Below, one piece after another: positions 35,785-47,098 of a stretch of DNA of 64,000 bases (position 1 is its first letter; each line of letters opens with the position of its first letter). This DNA comes from Streptomyces sp. NBC_00273 (lineage in GTDB: Bacteria > Actinomycetota > Actinomycetes > Streptomycetales > Streptomycetaceae). The notes beneath the pieces were generated by a model, which was given only the letters and a program-made list of their open reading frames with translations, did not search any database and was not told the origin of the DNA. The stretch is from NCBI RefSeq assembly GCF_036178145.1, contig NZ_CP108067.1:3100001-3164000 (forward strand). The letters are read 5' to 3'. Both the position numbers and the translations under genes were made by a program.

Positions 35785-37212
35785 TCAGGCGGGGACGCGC
35801 CAGGTGCTCAGTCGGCGTTCGATCGTGACCAGCAGCTGGTTGAAGGCCACGCCGACGGCGGAGATGGTGATGATGCCCGCGTACATCTGCGGGATCGCGA
35901 AGTTGTACTGCGAGGCGTTGATCAGGTAGCCGAGGCCCGCCTTGGCGCCGATCATCTCGGCGGCCACCAGGACGAGGATGGAGACCGCGCCGGCCAGCCG
36001 GATGCCGGTGAAGATGGCCGGTACGGAGGACGGCAGGATCACCTTCTGGAAGAGCCTCGGGGTGGACAGGTCCATCGAGCGGGCCAGTCTGACCAGGGTG
36101 GGGTCGGCGTTGCCCACCGCGCTGATGGTGTTCAGCAGGACCGGCCAGAGGCAGGCGTAGACGACGATCGAGACCTTCGAGGTCTCGCCGATGCCCAGGA
36201 GCAGGACAAAGACCGGCAGCAGGGCCAGTGCGGCGGTGTTGCGGAACACCTCCAGCAGTGGGCCGAGCAGCGCGGCGACCGGCCGGTACCAGCCGATGAG
36301 CAGGCCGAGCGGGACCGCGATGACGACGGCGATGCCGAAGCCCCCGAAGGAGCGGGCGAGGCTGGCCCGGGTGTGCTGGCCGAGCTGTCCGTTGCCCAGG
36401 AGGTCCCACCAGGCGGTGGCGACCTCGCTGACCGGCGGCAGGAAGGTGGCGTCGACCAGGCCGAACCGGGGGGCGGTCTCCCAGAGGGCGAGCAGGGCGA
36501 CGAGGGCCGCCGAGCGGAGGGCGGCGGCGCGCAGCAGGCGGCCGAGCGCCCCGGCGGCCTTGCGGACGGCGGACGGGGCCCGGCCGGTCCCCCTCGACGC
36601 CGACGCGGCATCCGGCCCGGTGACGGGGGCCGCCGGGGTGGCGGGAGGCGCCGGGGTGGCGGGAGGCGCCGGAGCGGCGGGAGGCGCCGGAGCGGCGGAA
36701 GCCGCGGGAGCATCCGGGGCGGCAGGAGCCACGAGAGCGTCCGATGCGCCAAGAACCGCGAAAGCCACGGGGGCCGCAGGAGCATCCGGGGGTGCAGGGG
36801 CGGCAGGGGCTGCCGGGGTGGCGGAAACCTCCGGAGCCGCAGGGGCCACAGGAGCGTCGGGGGCGCCAGGAGTGGCGGAAGCCGCCAGGGCCGCAGGAGG
36901 GGCGGAAGCCGCAGAGGCCGCGGGGGCGTCCGGGGCGCCGCGAGCGGCGGAAGCCGCCGGGGCCTCCGGGGCGGTGGCCGTCAGGGTCGCGGAAGCCGCA
37001 GGAGCCGTAGGAGCGGTTGACGCCGCCGGGGCCGCGGTAGCCGTGGGGGTCGCGGTGGCTCGGCCGGCGCGGCGCAGCCGGCGTGCCAGCAGGGACGGGA
37101 CGCCGGGGCGGGTCCTGCGGGGCTTCCGGTCGGCGGGTGCGGGAGCCGCGGGCGCCGGGTCCTGCCCGGCCGGAACGTCGGTGTCTGCGGGCGTGGTGAT
37201 GTCGGTGGTCAT
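35785..37212 (-). CDS. ssuC: Sulfonate ABC transporter permease (SsuC-like) with ~220-residue Ala/Pro-rich N-terminal extension
   Basis: A 475-residue protein. Residues about 220-475 are a normal BPD_transp_1 permease: six helices, with the EAA-like loop LVRLARSMDLSTPRLFQKVILPSSVPAIFTGIRLAGAVSILVLVAAEMIGAKAGLGYLINAS. The first ~220 residues are a low-complexity run of Ala, Pro, Ser, Thr and Asp in short imperfect repeats (PDAPAASAA, PAAPAPPATP). Ordinary SsuC is about 260-300 residues. The extension is in frame with a GTG/ATG-coupled start at the ATPase stop (ATGA), so it appears translated, and would be cytoplasmic. Confidence 0.87.
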   Translation of the reverse strand: MTTDITTPADTDVPAGQDPAPAAPAPADRKPRRTRPGVPSLLARRLRRAGRATATPTATAAPAASTAPTAPAASATLTATAPEAPAASAARGAPDAPAASAASAPPAALAASATPGAPDAPVAPAAPEVSATPAAPAAPAPPDAPAAPVAFAVLGASDALVAPAAPDAPAASAAPAPPAAPAPPATPAPPATPAAPVTGPDAASASRGTGRAPSAVRKAAGALGRLLRAAALRSAALVALLALWETAPRFGLVDATFLPPVSEVATAWWDLLGNGQLGQHTRASLARSFGGFGIAVVIAVPLGLLIGWYRPVAALLGPLLEVFRNTAALALLPVFVLLLGIGETSKVSIVVYACLWPVLLNTISAVGNADPTLVRLARSMDLSTPRLFQKVILPSSVPAIFTGIRLAGAVSILVLVAAEMIGAKAGLGYLINASQYNFAIPQMYAGIITISAVGVAFNQLLVTIERRLSTWRVPA

Positions 37213-38030
37213 ACGGTGGCCTCCTCCTTCTCCAGTTGCTGGGCGCGGGCCACCTCGTCGTGGAGCAGGGTCCAGACCTCGTGGCGGTAGCGGGCGAACT
37301 CGGGGCTGGAACGCAGGTCCTCGCCCTGGAAACCGGCGCCGCGGGCGCCGAACGCGACCGGGACGATCTCCTTGACCCGGCCGGGGCGGGACGTCATGAC
37401 GGCCACCTTCTGGCCGAGGTAGACCGCCTCCTCGATGCCGTGCGTGATGAAGACGACGGTCTTGCCGGTGCGCTGCCAGATGCGCCTCAGCTCGTCCTGG
37501 AGGGACTCGCGGGTCTGCGCGTCGAGGGCGGCGAACGGCTCGTCCATCAGCAGCACGTCGGGGTCGTACGCCAGCGACCGGGCGATGGCCACGCGCTGGC
37601 GCATACCGCCGGAGAGTTCGTGCGGGTGCCGGTCCTCGAAGCCGGTGAGGCCGACGAGGTCCAGGAACTCCCTGGCCCTCGAGGCCCGTTCGCGGCGCCG
37701 GACGCCGGTCGCCTCCAGGCCGAACTCGACGTTGCCGAGCGCCGTCCGCCAGGGCAGCAGGGCGTACTGCTGGAAGACGATCCCCCGGTCCAGGCCCGGC
37801 CCGGTGATCGGTTTCCCGTCGAGCAGGATCCGCCCGGACGACGGCCGGGTCAGCCCTCCGAGCAGGTCCAGGAGGGTGGACTTGCCGCAGCCGCTGGGGC
37901 CCACGACCACCACGAACTCCCCCGCCTCGATCTCCAGGTCGATGCCGTCGAGCGCGGTGAACTGCTCCTTGTTCTTCTTGTCCTTGGTCGGGAAGGTCTT
38001 GGTCACGCGCTCGAACACGATCTTCGCCAT
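37209..38030 (-). CDS. ssuB: Sulfonate ABC transporter ATP-binding protein (SsuB/TauB-like)
   Basis: A 273-residue ABC ATPase with VVGPSGCGKSTLLDLLGGL (Walker A), QQYALLPW (Q-loop), HELSGGMRQRVAIARSLAYDPDVLLMDEPFAALDAQTR (signature and Walker B), and FITHGIEEAVYLG (H-loop). The PVAFGARG... C-terminus matches nitrate/sulfonate/taurine importers. Cytoplasmic; energises uptake with the neighbouring permease and binding protein. Confidence 0.93.
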   Translation of the reverse strand: MAKIVFERVTKTFPTKDKKNKEQFTALDGIDLEIEAGEFVVVVGPSGCGKSTLLDLLGGLTRPSSGRILLDGKPITGPGLDRGIVFQQYALLPWRTALGNVEFGLEATGVRRRERASRAREFLDLVGLTGFEDRHPHELSGGMRQRVAIARSLAYDPDVLLMDEPFAALDAQTRESLQDELRRIWQRTGKTVVFITHGIEEAVYLGQKVAVMTSRPGRVKEIVPVAFGARGAGFQGEDLRSSPEFARYRHEVWTLLHDEVARAQQLEKEEATV

Positions 38031-38036
38031 GCCGGG

Positions 38037-39077
38037 TCAGCCCTTCCCGAAACCGTTGAACTCGTTCGTGTAGAGGTCGGCGGCCTTGAGCTGCCCCTGC
38101 TTGATCTCGCCCCGCTCGCCGAGCCAGTCGAGCCAGAGCTGGAACTCCTTGTCCTCGATCCGGCCGCCCGTCTCGGCGACGCCGTACGAGCGCCAGTACT
38201 GGAGGGTGGCGGTGTCCTCGTTGCGGCCGCGCTTCTTGACGATCTCGGTCTGCCGGGCGATGACCTCCTCGCGCGGGGTGGTGCGGGCCCACTCGATGGC
38301 CTTGGCCACGCCCGTCACGAAGGTCCGTACGGTGTCCGGGTTCTCCTTGATGAACCGCTCGGTCATGATGTAGGAGCCGGCACTGAACTTGCCGAGCAGG
38401 TCGAAGTCGGTGAACAGCGGTCTGATCCCGCCGCCCGCCACGGCCTTGTCGCGCAGGATCCCGCCCAGCACGCCCACGTCGATCTGCTTCTGGCGCAGCA
38501 CCTGGTCGGTGTTGACGGGCGGCACGACGAGCGACTCGACCTTCGAGGAGTCGGCCTTGGCGAGGCCGTTGCGGCTCAGGTAGATGTCGAGGACGGCCTG
38601 GGAGTGCGCGCCCAGGGTGTTCATGCCGACCTTCTTGCCGAGGAGGTCGCGGGCGGAGCGGATCGGGCTGTCCTCCAGGACGTAGTAGCCGCTGTACGAG
38701 TGCTCGTCGACGCCGTAGTAGGAGATGACGGCCTTGATGGGGGCCTTGCTGGAGGCGAGCTTGACGATCGCGCCGTTGAAGGCGCCGCCGAAGTGGGTCT
38801 GGCCGGTGGCGGCGGACTGGATGTCCTGCGGGCCGCTGATGGTGTTGCCGACCCACTCCAGCGTGAGGTCGCCCAGGTATCCGAGGTCGGCGGCGAGTTC
38901 GGGGAGGGTGACGGCGCCGACCGAGCCCTGGTACTTCAGGGTCTTGACCTGGGCACCGGCACCGGAACCGCCGCCGCGCGCGGTGGCCGTGCCGCAGCTC
39001 ACCGCGGCCGCCGAGATGCCGAGCAGGGCGAGGAACTGGCGTCGGGAGGTGGTGGTCGAGGTGAAGGCTGCGGGCAT
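38037..39077 (-). CDS. ssuA: Sulfonate ABC transporter substrate-binding lipoprotein (SsuA-like)
   Basis: A 346-residue NMT1/SsuA-type binding protein. The N-terminus has a Tat-type twin-arginine signal (SRRQFLALLGISAAAVSCG) with a lipobox-like AVSC, so it is probably a Tat-exported lipoprotein. The mature part shows LPELAADLGYLGDLTLEWVG, SGPQDIQSAATGQTHFGGAFNGAIVKLA and LLGKKVGMNTLGAHSQAVLDIYL. It captures the sulfonate outside the membrane. Its stop lies six bases before the ATPase start. Confidence 0.9.
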   Translation of the reverse strand: MPAAFTSTTTSRRQFLALLGISAAAVSCGTATARGGGSGAGAQVKTLKYQGSVGAVTLPELAADLGYLGDLTLEWVGNTISGPQDIQSAATGQTHFGGAFNGAIVKLASSKAPIKAVISYYGVDEHSYSGYYVLEDSPIRSARDLLGKKVGMNTLGAHSQAVLDIYLSRNGLAKADSSKVESLVVPPVNTDQVLRQKQIDVGVLGGILRDKAVAGGGIRPLFTDFDLLGKFSAGSYIMTERFIKENPDTVRTFVTGVAKAIEWARTTPREEVIARQTEIVKKRGRNEDTATLQYWRSYGVAETGGRIEDKEFQLWLDWLGERGEIKQGQLKAADLYTNEFNGFGKG

Positions 39078-39118
39078 GACGGTTCCTTGTCGGTGCGGGT
39101 CGCGTGGTCGCGGCGGTG

Positions 39119-39694
39119 TTACGGGGTGGCGGTGAGGGCGGCTGCGGTGACGGCGCGGGCGGCGGGCGTGGAGCGGAGTGCCGCGGCGAACTCGTCCACG
39201 GCCTGGTAGAGGTCCAGTTCGGCCTCGGGCCGCAGCCGGTCGGGGCCGGAGCCTCGCTCGATGGAGGAGTCGAGGACGAACCGGCCGGCGGTGACGTGCC
39301 GGGCGCCGAGGGCGGCGAGCACCGGGCGCAGGGCGTAGTCGATGGTCAGGACGTGGGCGAGGCTGCCGCCGGTGGCCAGCGGCAGGACCGTCTTGCCGTC
39401 GAGGCCGTCCTGCGGGAGCAGGTCGAGGAAGGCCTTGAGCAGTCCGGTGTACGAGGCCTTGTAGACGGGGGTCGCGATGACCAGGCCGTCGGCCTCGGCA
39501 ACGGCTTCGAGCGCCCGGCGGATCTCGGGCTCGCCGCGGCGGGCGGCGAGGAGGTCGGCGGCGGGGAGCTCGCGCACGGACAGGTGCGCGGTCTCGAAGC
39601 CGGAGTGGGACAGGCGGCGCAGCACGTGGTCGGCGACGACGGCGGTGCGGGAGTGGGCGGAGGGGCTGCCGGTGATGGCGAGCAGGTTGGGCAC
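39119..39694 (-). CDS. ssuE: NADPH-dependent FMN reductase (SsuE-like)
   Basis: A 191-residue flavodoxin-like reductase: LLAITGSPSAHSRTAVVADHVLRRL, EADGLVIATPVYKASYTGLLKAFLDLLPQDGLDGKTVLPLATGGSLAHVLTIDYALRPVLAALGA is the SsuE signature, including the central PVYKASYTG. It supplies FMNH2 to the LLM monooxygenase encoded in the same unit. Confidence 0.92.
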   Translation of the reverse strand: MPNLLAITGSPSAHSRTAVVADHVLRRLSHSGFETAHLSVRELPAADLLAARRGEPEIRRALEAVAEADGLVIATPVYKASYTGLLKAFLDLLPQDGLDGKTVLPLATGGSLAHVLTIDYALRPVLAALGARHVTAGRFVLDSSIERGSGPDRLRPEAELDLYQAVDEFAAALRSTPAARAVTAAALTATP

Positions 39695-39714
39695 GGGTGC
39701 GCTCCTTGGTGTCG

Positions 39715-40689
39715 TCAGGCGGAGGTGGAGGCGGCGGACGTCGACGTGGAGGCGCCGGAGGCGATGCCGAAGGAGGGGTCCGGGACGGTCTCCGGGCTGA
39801 TCAGGCGGGAGGGCTCGCCGTCGGGGCCGACCGGGACGTCACCGTCGACGGTGACGCGGCGCAGGGTGCGCTCGTGGTCGTCGGAGTCGTCCACCCCGTA
39901 GTGCTGGGTGGCGCGGTTGTCCCAGATCGCGACGTCGCCGGCCCGCCACTGCCAGCGGACGGTGTTCTCGGGGCTCTCGATGTGGGCCTGGAAGAGGTCC
40001 TGGAGGACGCGCGAGTCGCGGCCGGTGAGGCCGTTGATCCGCTGGACGAAGTTGCCGAGGAGCAGGGTGCGTTCGCCCGTCTCGGGGTGGACGCGGACCA
40101 CCGGGTGCTCGGTGAGGAACTTGGTGGAGGTGAACACCTCGCGGTACTGGGCCAGGGCCTCGGGCAGGGCGTCGGGCTTGAGGGCGGCGTAGTCGTACTC
40201 GTTGGAGTGGACCGCGCGCAGGCTGTCGGCGAGGGCCCGGAGCGGCTCGGGGAGGTTGCTGTAGGCGGTGGCCGTGTTGGCCCAGAGGGTGTTGCCGCCG
40301 TACGGGGGGATGGTGACGGCGCGGAGGATGGAGAAGGCGGGGTAGGCGGGGACGAAGGTGACGTCGGTGTGCCACTGGTTGGCGCGGGCGCCGTGGTGGG
40401 AGTCGATGCCGAGGGCGTAACGGCCGTCCGCGGAGGGGACGGTGGGGTGCGCGACGGGTGCGCCGAGCAGCTGGGCGAAGGCCTCGTGACCGGCCTCGTC
40501 GAGGTGGTCCTGGCCGCGGAAGAGGACGACCTTGTGGGCGAGGAGGGCGGCCCTGATCTCGGCGACGGTGGCGTCGGGCAGGTCGCCGCCGAGCCGTACG
40601 CCGCCGATCTCGGCACCGATGCGGCCGCCGATCTTGGTGACGGTGGTGGCGGTGGCGGCGGCAGTGGCAGTGGCAGTGGCAGTGGCCAT
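39715..40689 (-). CDS. TauD/TfdA-family taurine or sulfonate dioxygenase
   Basis: A 324-residue Fe(II)/2-oxoglutarate dioxygenase: [50 protein letters not shown] (first two iron ligands, HxD), and [29 protein letters not shown] (third His and the Arg that binds 2-oxoglutarate). It hydroxylates the carbon next to a sulfonate so that sulfite is released. The tail is Ser/Thr/Ala-rich. It is the first gene of the eight-gene operon and faces the palindromic promoter region. Confidence 0.9.
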   Translation of the reverse strand: MATATATATAAATATTVTKIGGRIGAEIGGVRLGGDLPDATVAEIRAALLAHKVVLFRGQDHLDEAGHEAFAQLLGAPVAHPTVPSADGRYALGIDSHHGARANQWHTDVTFVPAYPAFSILRAVTIPPYGGNTLWANTATAYSNLPEPLRALADSLRAVHSNEYDYAALKPDALPEALAQYREVFTSTKFLTEHPVVRVHPETGERTLLLGNFVQRINGLTGRDSRVLQDLFQAHIESPENTVRWQWRAGDVAIWDNRATQHYGVDDSDDHERTLRRVTVDGDVPVGPDGEPSRLISPETVPDPSFGIASGASTSTSAASTSA

Positions 40690-40718
40690 GAGGACTCCCT
40701 GGTGTAGGCCGCGGGGGT

Positions 40719-40740
40719 TATTTCCGCAGCGGAAGAAATA
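40719..40740. promoter_or_regulatory. Nested palindromes upstream of the taurine/sulfonate operon
   Basis: TTCCGC-A-GCGGAA (40722-40734) lies inside TATTTC...GAAATA (40719-40740), 30-50 bp upstream of the dioxygenase ATG. It is the only AT-rich symmetric element in this GC-rich stretch and is a candidate operator. Confidence 0.45.
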
Positions 40741-41805
40741 GCGTTACGGGGGGCGCCGGGCGCTGCACTGCGCCGAGCGGTACGGGTGTCGATACGTGCA
40801 GGTGCGTACGGGTACGGGTACGGGTGGGCGGCGCGGGAACCGACCGCCCGGGGCCGCGGAGGCCCCCCGGGCGGCTTCGTCCCCGCCCGGAACCCCGAAG
40901 GGCGACCGTGCGCCCGCCCGGGCGGGCACCTGCACGGGACCTGCCCGGCAGGGTGTCCCGGGGCACCACCCCTGGGGGTGCCCCGGGACGGGAACGGATC
41001 GGGCGGGAACGGATCGGGCGGGCGCGGCCCGGGGGGACCCGCGAGGTGGCCTCGCGGGGCGACCCCGCGGGGCACCGGCGGGCCGGGGCCGGGCCCGGGC
41101 CGGGCGGACCCCGGTCAGCCGGGGCGCCGGATCGGCGGGGTCAGGCGCGGCCGGGGGCCGGACAGCGGCCCGGACACTCACCCGGCGCGGTACGCGGGCC
41201 GGGGGTGTGGAGCCGCGGGGCGAGGAGTGCGTTCGCGGACATGTCCCGGAGCGTGTCAGCGGCCCCGGCCGGGGTCAACCCCCGTCCACGGCCACCGAAC
41301 GCGCCCCTCGCCGGTCTCGGCGTCCACCCCGTACACCCACTGCGACCTGCGCTTTCCCCCATGCTTCGACCCGCGCGCCACCTCACCTCGGCGGCCGAAA
41401 AGCGTGGCCGGATTTCATGGCCCCGAAATGCGGCCGCCACGCGTTCGCCGAGATCCGCCCCTGCTCCCGGCCCGCGGGGCCCGGGGCGTGTCCGAGGGTC
41501 CCGGGCCCCGCCGGCGGCCGGCCCGTGAGTCCTGGCACGCACGCCGCGTCGTGACGCCGCGCGCATACGACCGCCGCCGCTGCGGCGCGGGCACGCCCCA
41601 TGGCTCGTCCTGCCGATCGGGCCGCACCCCGGGAACCACCGCGCCCGGCCGCCCGGCCTTGCGGCGTACCCGCACCGGACGGCCCGGGCCCGTCCGGCAG
41701 GATCCCGGAGAGACGGCCAGGACACCCCGCCGCCCCCGCAGGGGAACCGGCATGATCGGGGGACACACCCCCGGCAAGACACCCCCTCACCCCCGAGGAG
41801 ACCGC
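40741..41805. other. 1.07-kb stretch without a convincing gene; contains strong hairpin and repeats
   Basis: No frame here has credible protein-like composition; open frames run through because of G+C. Visible structure: short tandem GGTACG/GTACGG repeats near 40806-40825, a perfect 13-bp stem (40955-40967 with 40977-40989, 9-base loop), and a directly repeated 15-mer (CGGGCGGGAACGGAT-type) at about 40989-41019. It may be an untranslated leader of the ROK gene plus repeats. Confidence 0.5.
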
Positions 41806-43056
41806 GTGACGCGTATGGCCGGCGACAGCCGGGCCGCCGCCAATGCCGCCACCGTGCTGCGGACGGTGCTCGACCACGGCCCGGTCGCGCGCAGCGCGAT
41901 CGCCCCGCTGTGCGGGCTGAGTCCCGCCGCCGTGTCCCGGCAGACCACCGGGCTGCTCCGCGGCGGGCTGCTGCGCGAGCTGCCCGGGCCCGGCGGCGGG
42001 GTGGGGCGGCCGCGGATCCCGCTGGACCTGCACACCGGGGCCGTCGGCGGGCCGGTCGCCGCCGGGCTGCACATCGGGGTGCCGCATTCGACCTTCAGCC
42101 TCGTCGACCTCCGGGGGCAGCTGCTCGCCCGGCGGTCCTTCCCCCACGAGGGGCGCCCGACGGACGGGCTGTCCGCCGAGATCGCCTCCGAACTCGGCCG
42201 CTTCCTCGACGCGTACGACTCCGGGCGGCCGCTCCTCGGTGTCGGCGCGGCCCTGGGCGGATGGGTCGGCCCGGACGAGGGGACCGTCGTACGGCACCCC
42301 GCGCTGGGATGGCACCGCAAGCCGCTGGCCGCCGAGCTGTCGGCCGCCCTCGGGCTGCCGGTGTGGGTCGACAACCACGCCCGGGCCGTCGCGCGGGCCG
42401 AGATCCTCTTCGGGCGGCCCGAGGCCCGCCGGAGCCTGGTGCACCTGTTCATCGGCCGGGTCGTCGACGCCGCCTTCGGGATCGAGGGGACCGTGCACCA
42501 GGGTCCGGGCGCGGCGGCCGGCGACGTGGCCCACCTGCCGGTGCCGCGCTCGCAGGCTCCGTGCGCGTGCGGGCGTACCGGCTGCCTGGAGGCGACCGCG
42601 TCCGACACCGCGCTGGGCGCCGAGGCCGTGCGCCGGGGCATCGTGCCGGACCCTTCGGTGAACCTGCTGGTGGACGCGGCCGCCACCGGCGATCCGCGCG
42701 CCGACCGGCTGCTGCGCGAGCGCGCCCGCGCGGTGGGCCGCGCGGCGGCCCTTCTGTTGGATGTCTTCAATCCGGCGGTCATGGTCGTGACCGAGCTGGC
42801 GAGCGTCCTCGACGAGGGATACCTGGAGGAGATCCGGGCCGCCGCGATGGAGCTCTCGCACGTCTGCGACGATCCCGAGCGGATCGTGGTGCCGCACGCG
42901 GGTCCTGCCGTGCTCCCGGAGGCGGCGGCAACCGTGCTGCTCAGCCGGGTGTTCCAAGACCCCTTCGGCATGGCCCGAGAGGGCGAGATCACACCCATCG
43001 GTATGGTGCCACCTGAGCGCGCTCCCCTACATTCGAGCCATGACGGTCCTGCCTGA
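41806..43056 (+). CDS. ROK-family transcriptional regulator
   Basis: A 416-residue protein with an N-terminal winged HTH (NAATVLRTVLDHGPVARSAIAPLCGLSPAAVSRQTTGLLRGGLLRE) and a ROK sugar-kinase-like domain. The ROK zinc motif is present as CACGRTGCLEA (CxCGxxGCxE). The catalytic DxGxT of active kinases is degenerate, as in repressors (LHIGVPHSTFSLV). GTG at 41806 has GAGGAG five bases upstream. It is divergent from the sulfonate operon, which it may regulate, and its last 17 bases overlap mutA. Confidence 0.9.
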   Translation: MTRMAGDSRAAANAATVLRTVLDHGPVARSAIAPLCGLSPAAVSRQTTGLLRGGLLRELPGPGGGVGRPRIPLDLHTGAVGGPVAAGLHIGVPHSTFSLVDLRGQLLARRSFPHEGRPTDGLSAEIASELGRFLDAYDSGRPLLGVGAALGGWVGPDEGTVVRHPALGWHRKPLAAELSAALGLPVWVDNHARAVARAEILFGRPEARRSLVHLFIGRVVDAAFGIEGTVHQGPGAAAGDVAHLPVPRSQAPCACGRTGCLEATASDTALGAEAVRRGIVPDPSVNLLVDAAATGDPRADRLLRERARAVGRAAALLLDVFNPAVMVVTELASVLDEGYLEEIRAAAMELSHVCDDPERIVVPHAGPAVLPEAAATVLLSRVFQDPFGMAREGEITPIGMVPPERAPLHSSHDGPA

Positions 43057-44901
43057 CGACGGGCTCTCCCTGGCCGCCGAGTTCCCTGACGCGACGCATG
43101 AGCAGTGGCAGCGCCTTGTAGAAGGCGTACTGCGCAAGTCGGGCAAGGAAGTCTCCGGCGAGGCCGCAGAAGACGCGTTGTCCACCCCAATCGAGGACGG
43201 GCTCACCACGCGCCCGCTGTACACCGCGCCGCCCGACGGGACGGCTCCTGACACCGGTTTCCCCGGCTTCGCCCCGTTCGTCCGCGGGGGCAGGCCGGAA
43301 GGCACCACCGCGAACGGCTGGGACGTGCGCCAGCGCCTCGCGGGCTCGGACCCGGTACGTGTGAACGAGGCGGCCCTCGCCGACCTGCAGAACGGGGTCA
43401 CCTCCCTCTGGCTCACCGTGGGCCGGGGCGGTCTCCCCGTCGAGGGCCTCGCCCGGGCGCTGGACGGGGTCTACCTCGACCTCGCCCCCATCACCCTGGA
43501 CGCCGGAGCCCAATACGCCGAGGCAGCACACGCGTTGCTGCGTCTGTTCACCGAGAGCGCGGTGGCCCCCGAGGCCGCTCGGGCCTCGCTGGGCGCCGAC
43601 CCCCTGGGCCACGAGGCCCGTACGGGTGAGGCACTGGACGTGGCCGGCGCCGTCGAGCTTGCCCGGGAGGCCGCCGCCGGCTGGCCCGGAGTGCGCGCCC
43701 TGACCGTGGACGCGCTGCCGTACCACGAGGCCGGCGGCAGCGCCGCCGAGGAACTGGGCCTGTCCCTGGCCACCGGTGTCGCCTACCTGCGCGCCCTCAC
43801 CGAGGCCGGACTGAGCACCGGAGCGGCGCTCGGACAGGTGGAGTTCCGCTACGCCGCCACCGCGGACCAGTTCCTGACCATCGCCAAGCTGCGCGCCGCG
43901 CGCCGGCTGTGGGCCCGTATCGCCGAGGCCTCGGGGGCCCCGGAGGCGGGTGCCCAGCTCCAGCACGCGGTGACCTCGCCGGTGATGATGACCCGCCGCG
44001 ACCCGTGGGTGAACATGCTGCGCACCACGGTGGCCTGCATGGCCGCGGGCGTGGGCGGCGCGGACGCCGTGACCGTGCTCCCCTTCGACAACGAGCTGGG
44101 CCTGCCGGACGCCTTCGCGCGCCGGATCTCCCGCAACACCTCCACCATCCTGCTGGAGGAGTCGCACCTGGCCCGGGTGATCGACCCGGCCGGCGGCTCC
44201 TACTACGTCGAGCGCCTCACCGACGAACTCGCCCACGCGGCGTGGGAGTTCTTCCAGACCCTGGAGAAGGCCGGCGGTCAGGCAGCCGCCCTGCGCTCCG
44301 GGCTGGTCGCCGAGCGGCTCGCCGCCACCTGGGCCGCGCGCTCCAAGAAGCTGGCCAGGCGCCGCGAGCCGATCACCGGCGTCAGCGAGTTCCCGCTGCT
44401 CTCGGAGAAGCCGGTCGTCCGCGAGCCGGCGCCCGCGGCCCCCACGGGCGGGCTGCCGCGCGTGCGGCGCGACGAGGCCTACGAGGCCCTGCGCGCCCGC
44501 AGCGACGCGCACGTGGCGGCGACCGGCGCCCGGCCGAGGATCTTCCTCGCCGCGCTGGGCCCGGCGGCCGCGCACACCGCGCGCGCCACCTTCGCCTCGA
44601 ACCTGTTCCAGGCGGGCGGCATCGAACCCGTGCACGACCCGGTGTCGGTGGACCCGGCGACGGCCGCGCAGGCGTACGCCGCGAGCGGGGCGGACGGCAT
44701 GGCCGTGCTCTGCTCCAGCGACGCCCTGTACGAGGAGCAGGCCGCTGCGGTGGCCGGGGCGCTGCGCGCGGCGGGCGCCACGACCGTCTTCCTCGCCGGC
44801 AAGCCGGGCACCGCTGAGGCTTCCGTGGACGAGTACGTCTTCGCCGGCTGTGACGCCGTCGCCGTGCTGTCCTCCGTACTCGACCGGATGGGAGTGCCCG
44901 C

Positions 44902-44905
<4 letters not shown>
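43040..44905 (+). CDS. mutA: Methylmalonyl-CoA mutase small subunit
   Basis: A 621-residue MutA-type subunit: a TIM-barrel domain resembling MutB but lacking cobalamin-ligand residues, and a degenerate C-terminal B12-like domain ([32 protein letters not shown]) without the DxHxxG motif. It pairs with MutB to interconvert methylmalonyl-CoA and succinyl-CoA. ATG at 43040 lies within the end of the ROK gene; its promoter is probably inside that gene. Confidence 0.93.
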
Positions 44906-47088
<2,183 letters not shown>

Positions 47089-47098
47089 GCGGCCGCCG

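Noticed and set aside
40955..40989. CRISPR or attachment site
   Set aside because: A single perfect hairpin with no repeat-spacer array or integrase nearby.
40786..41800. Several long plus- and minus-strand frames in the ROK upstream region
   Set aside because: They are open only because of high G+C, lack recognisable domains, and have Arg/Pro/Gly-rich compositions typical of shadows.
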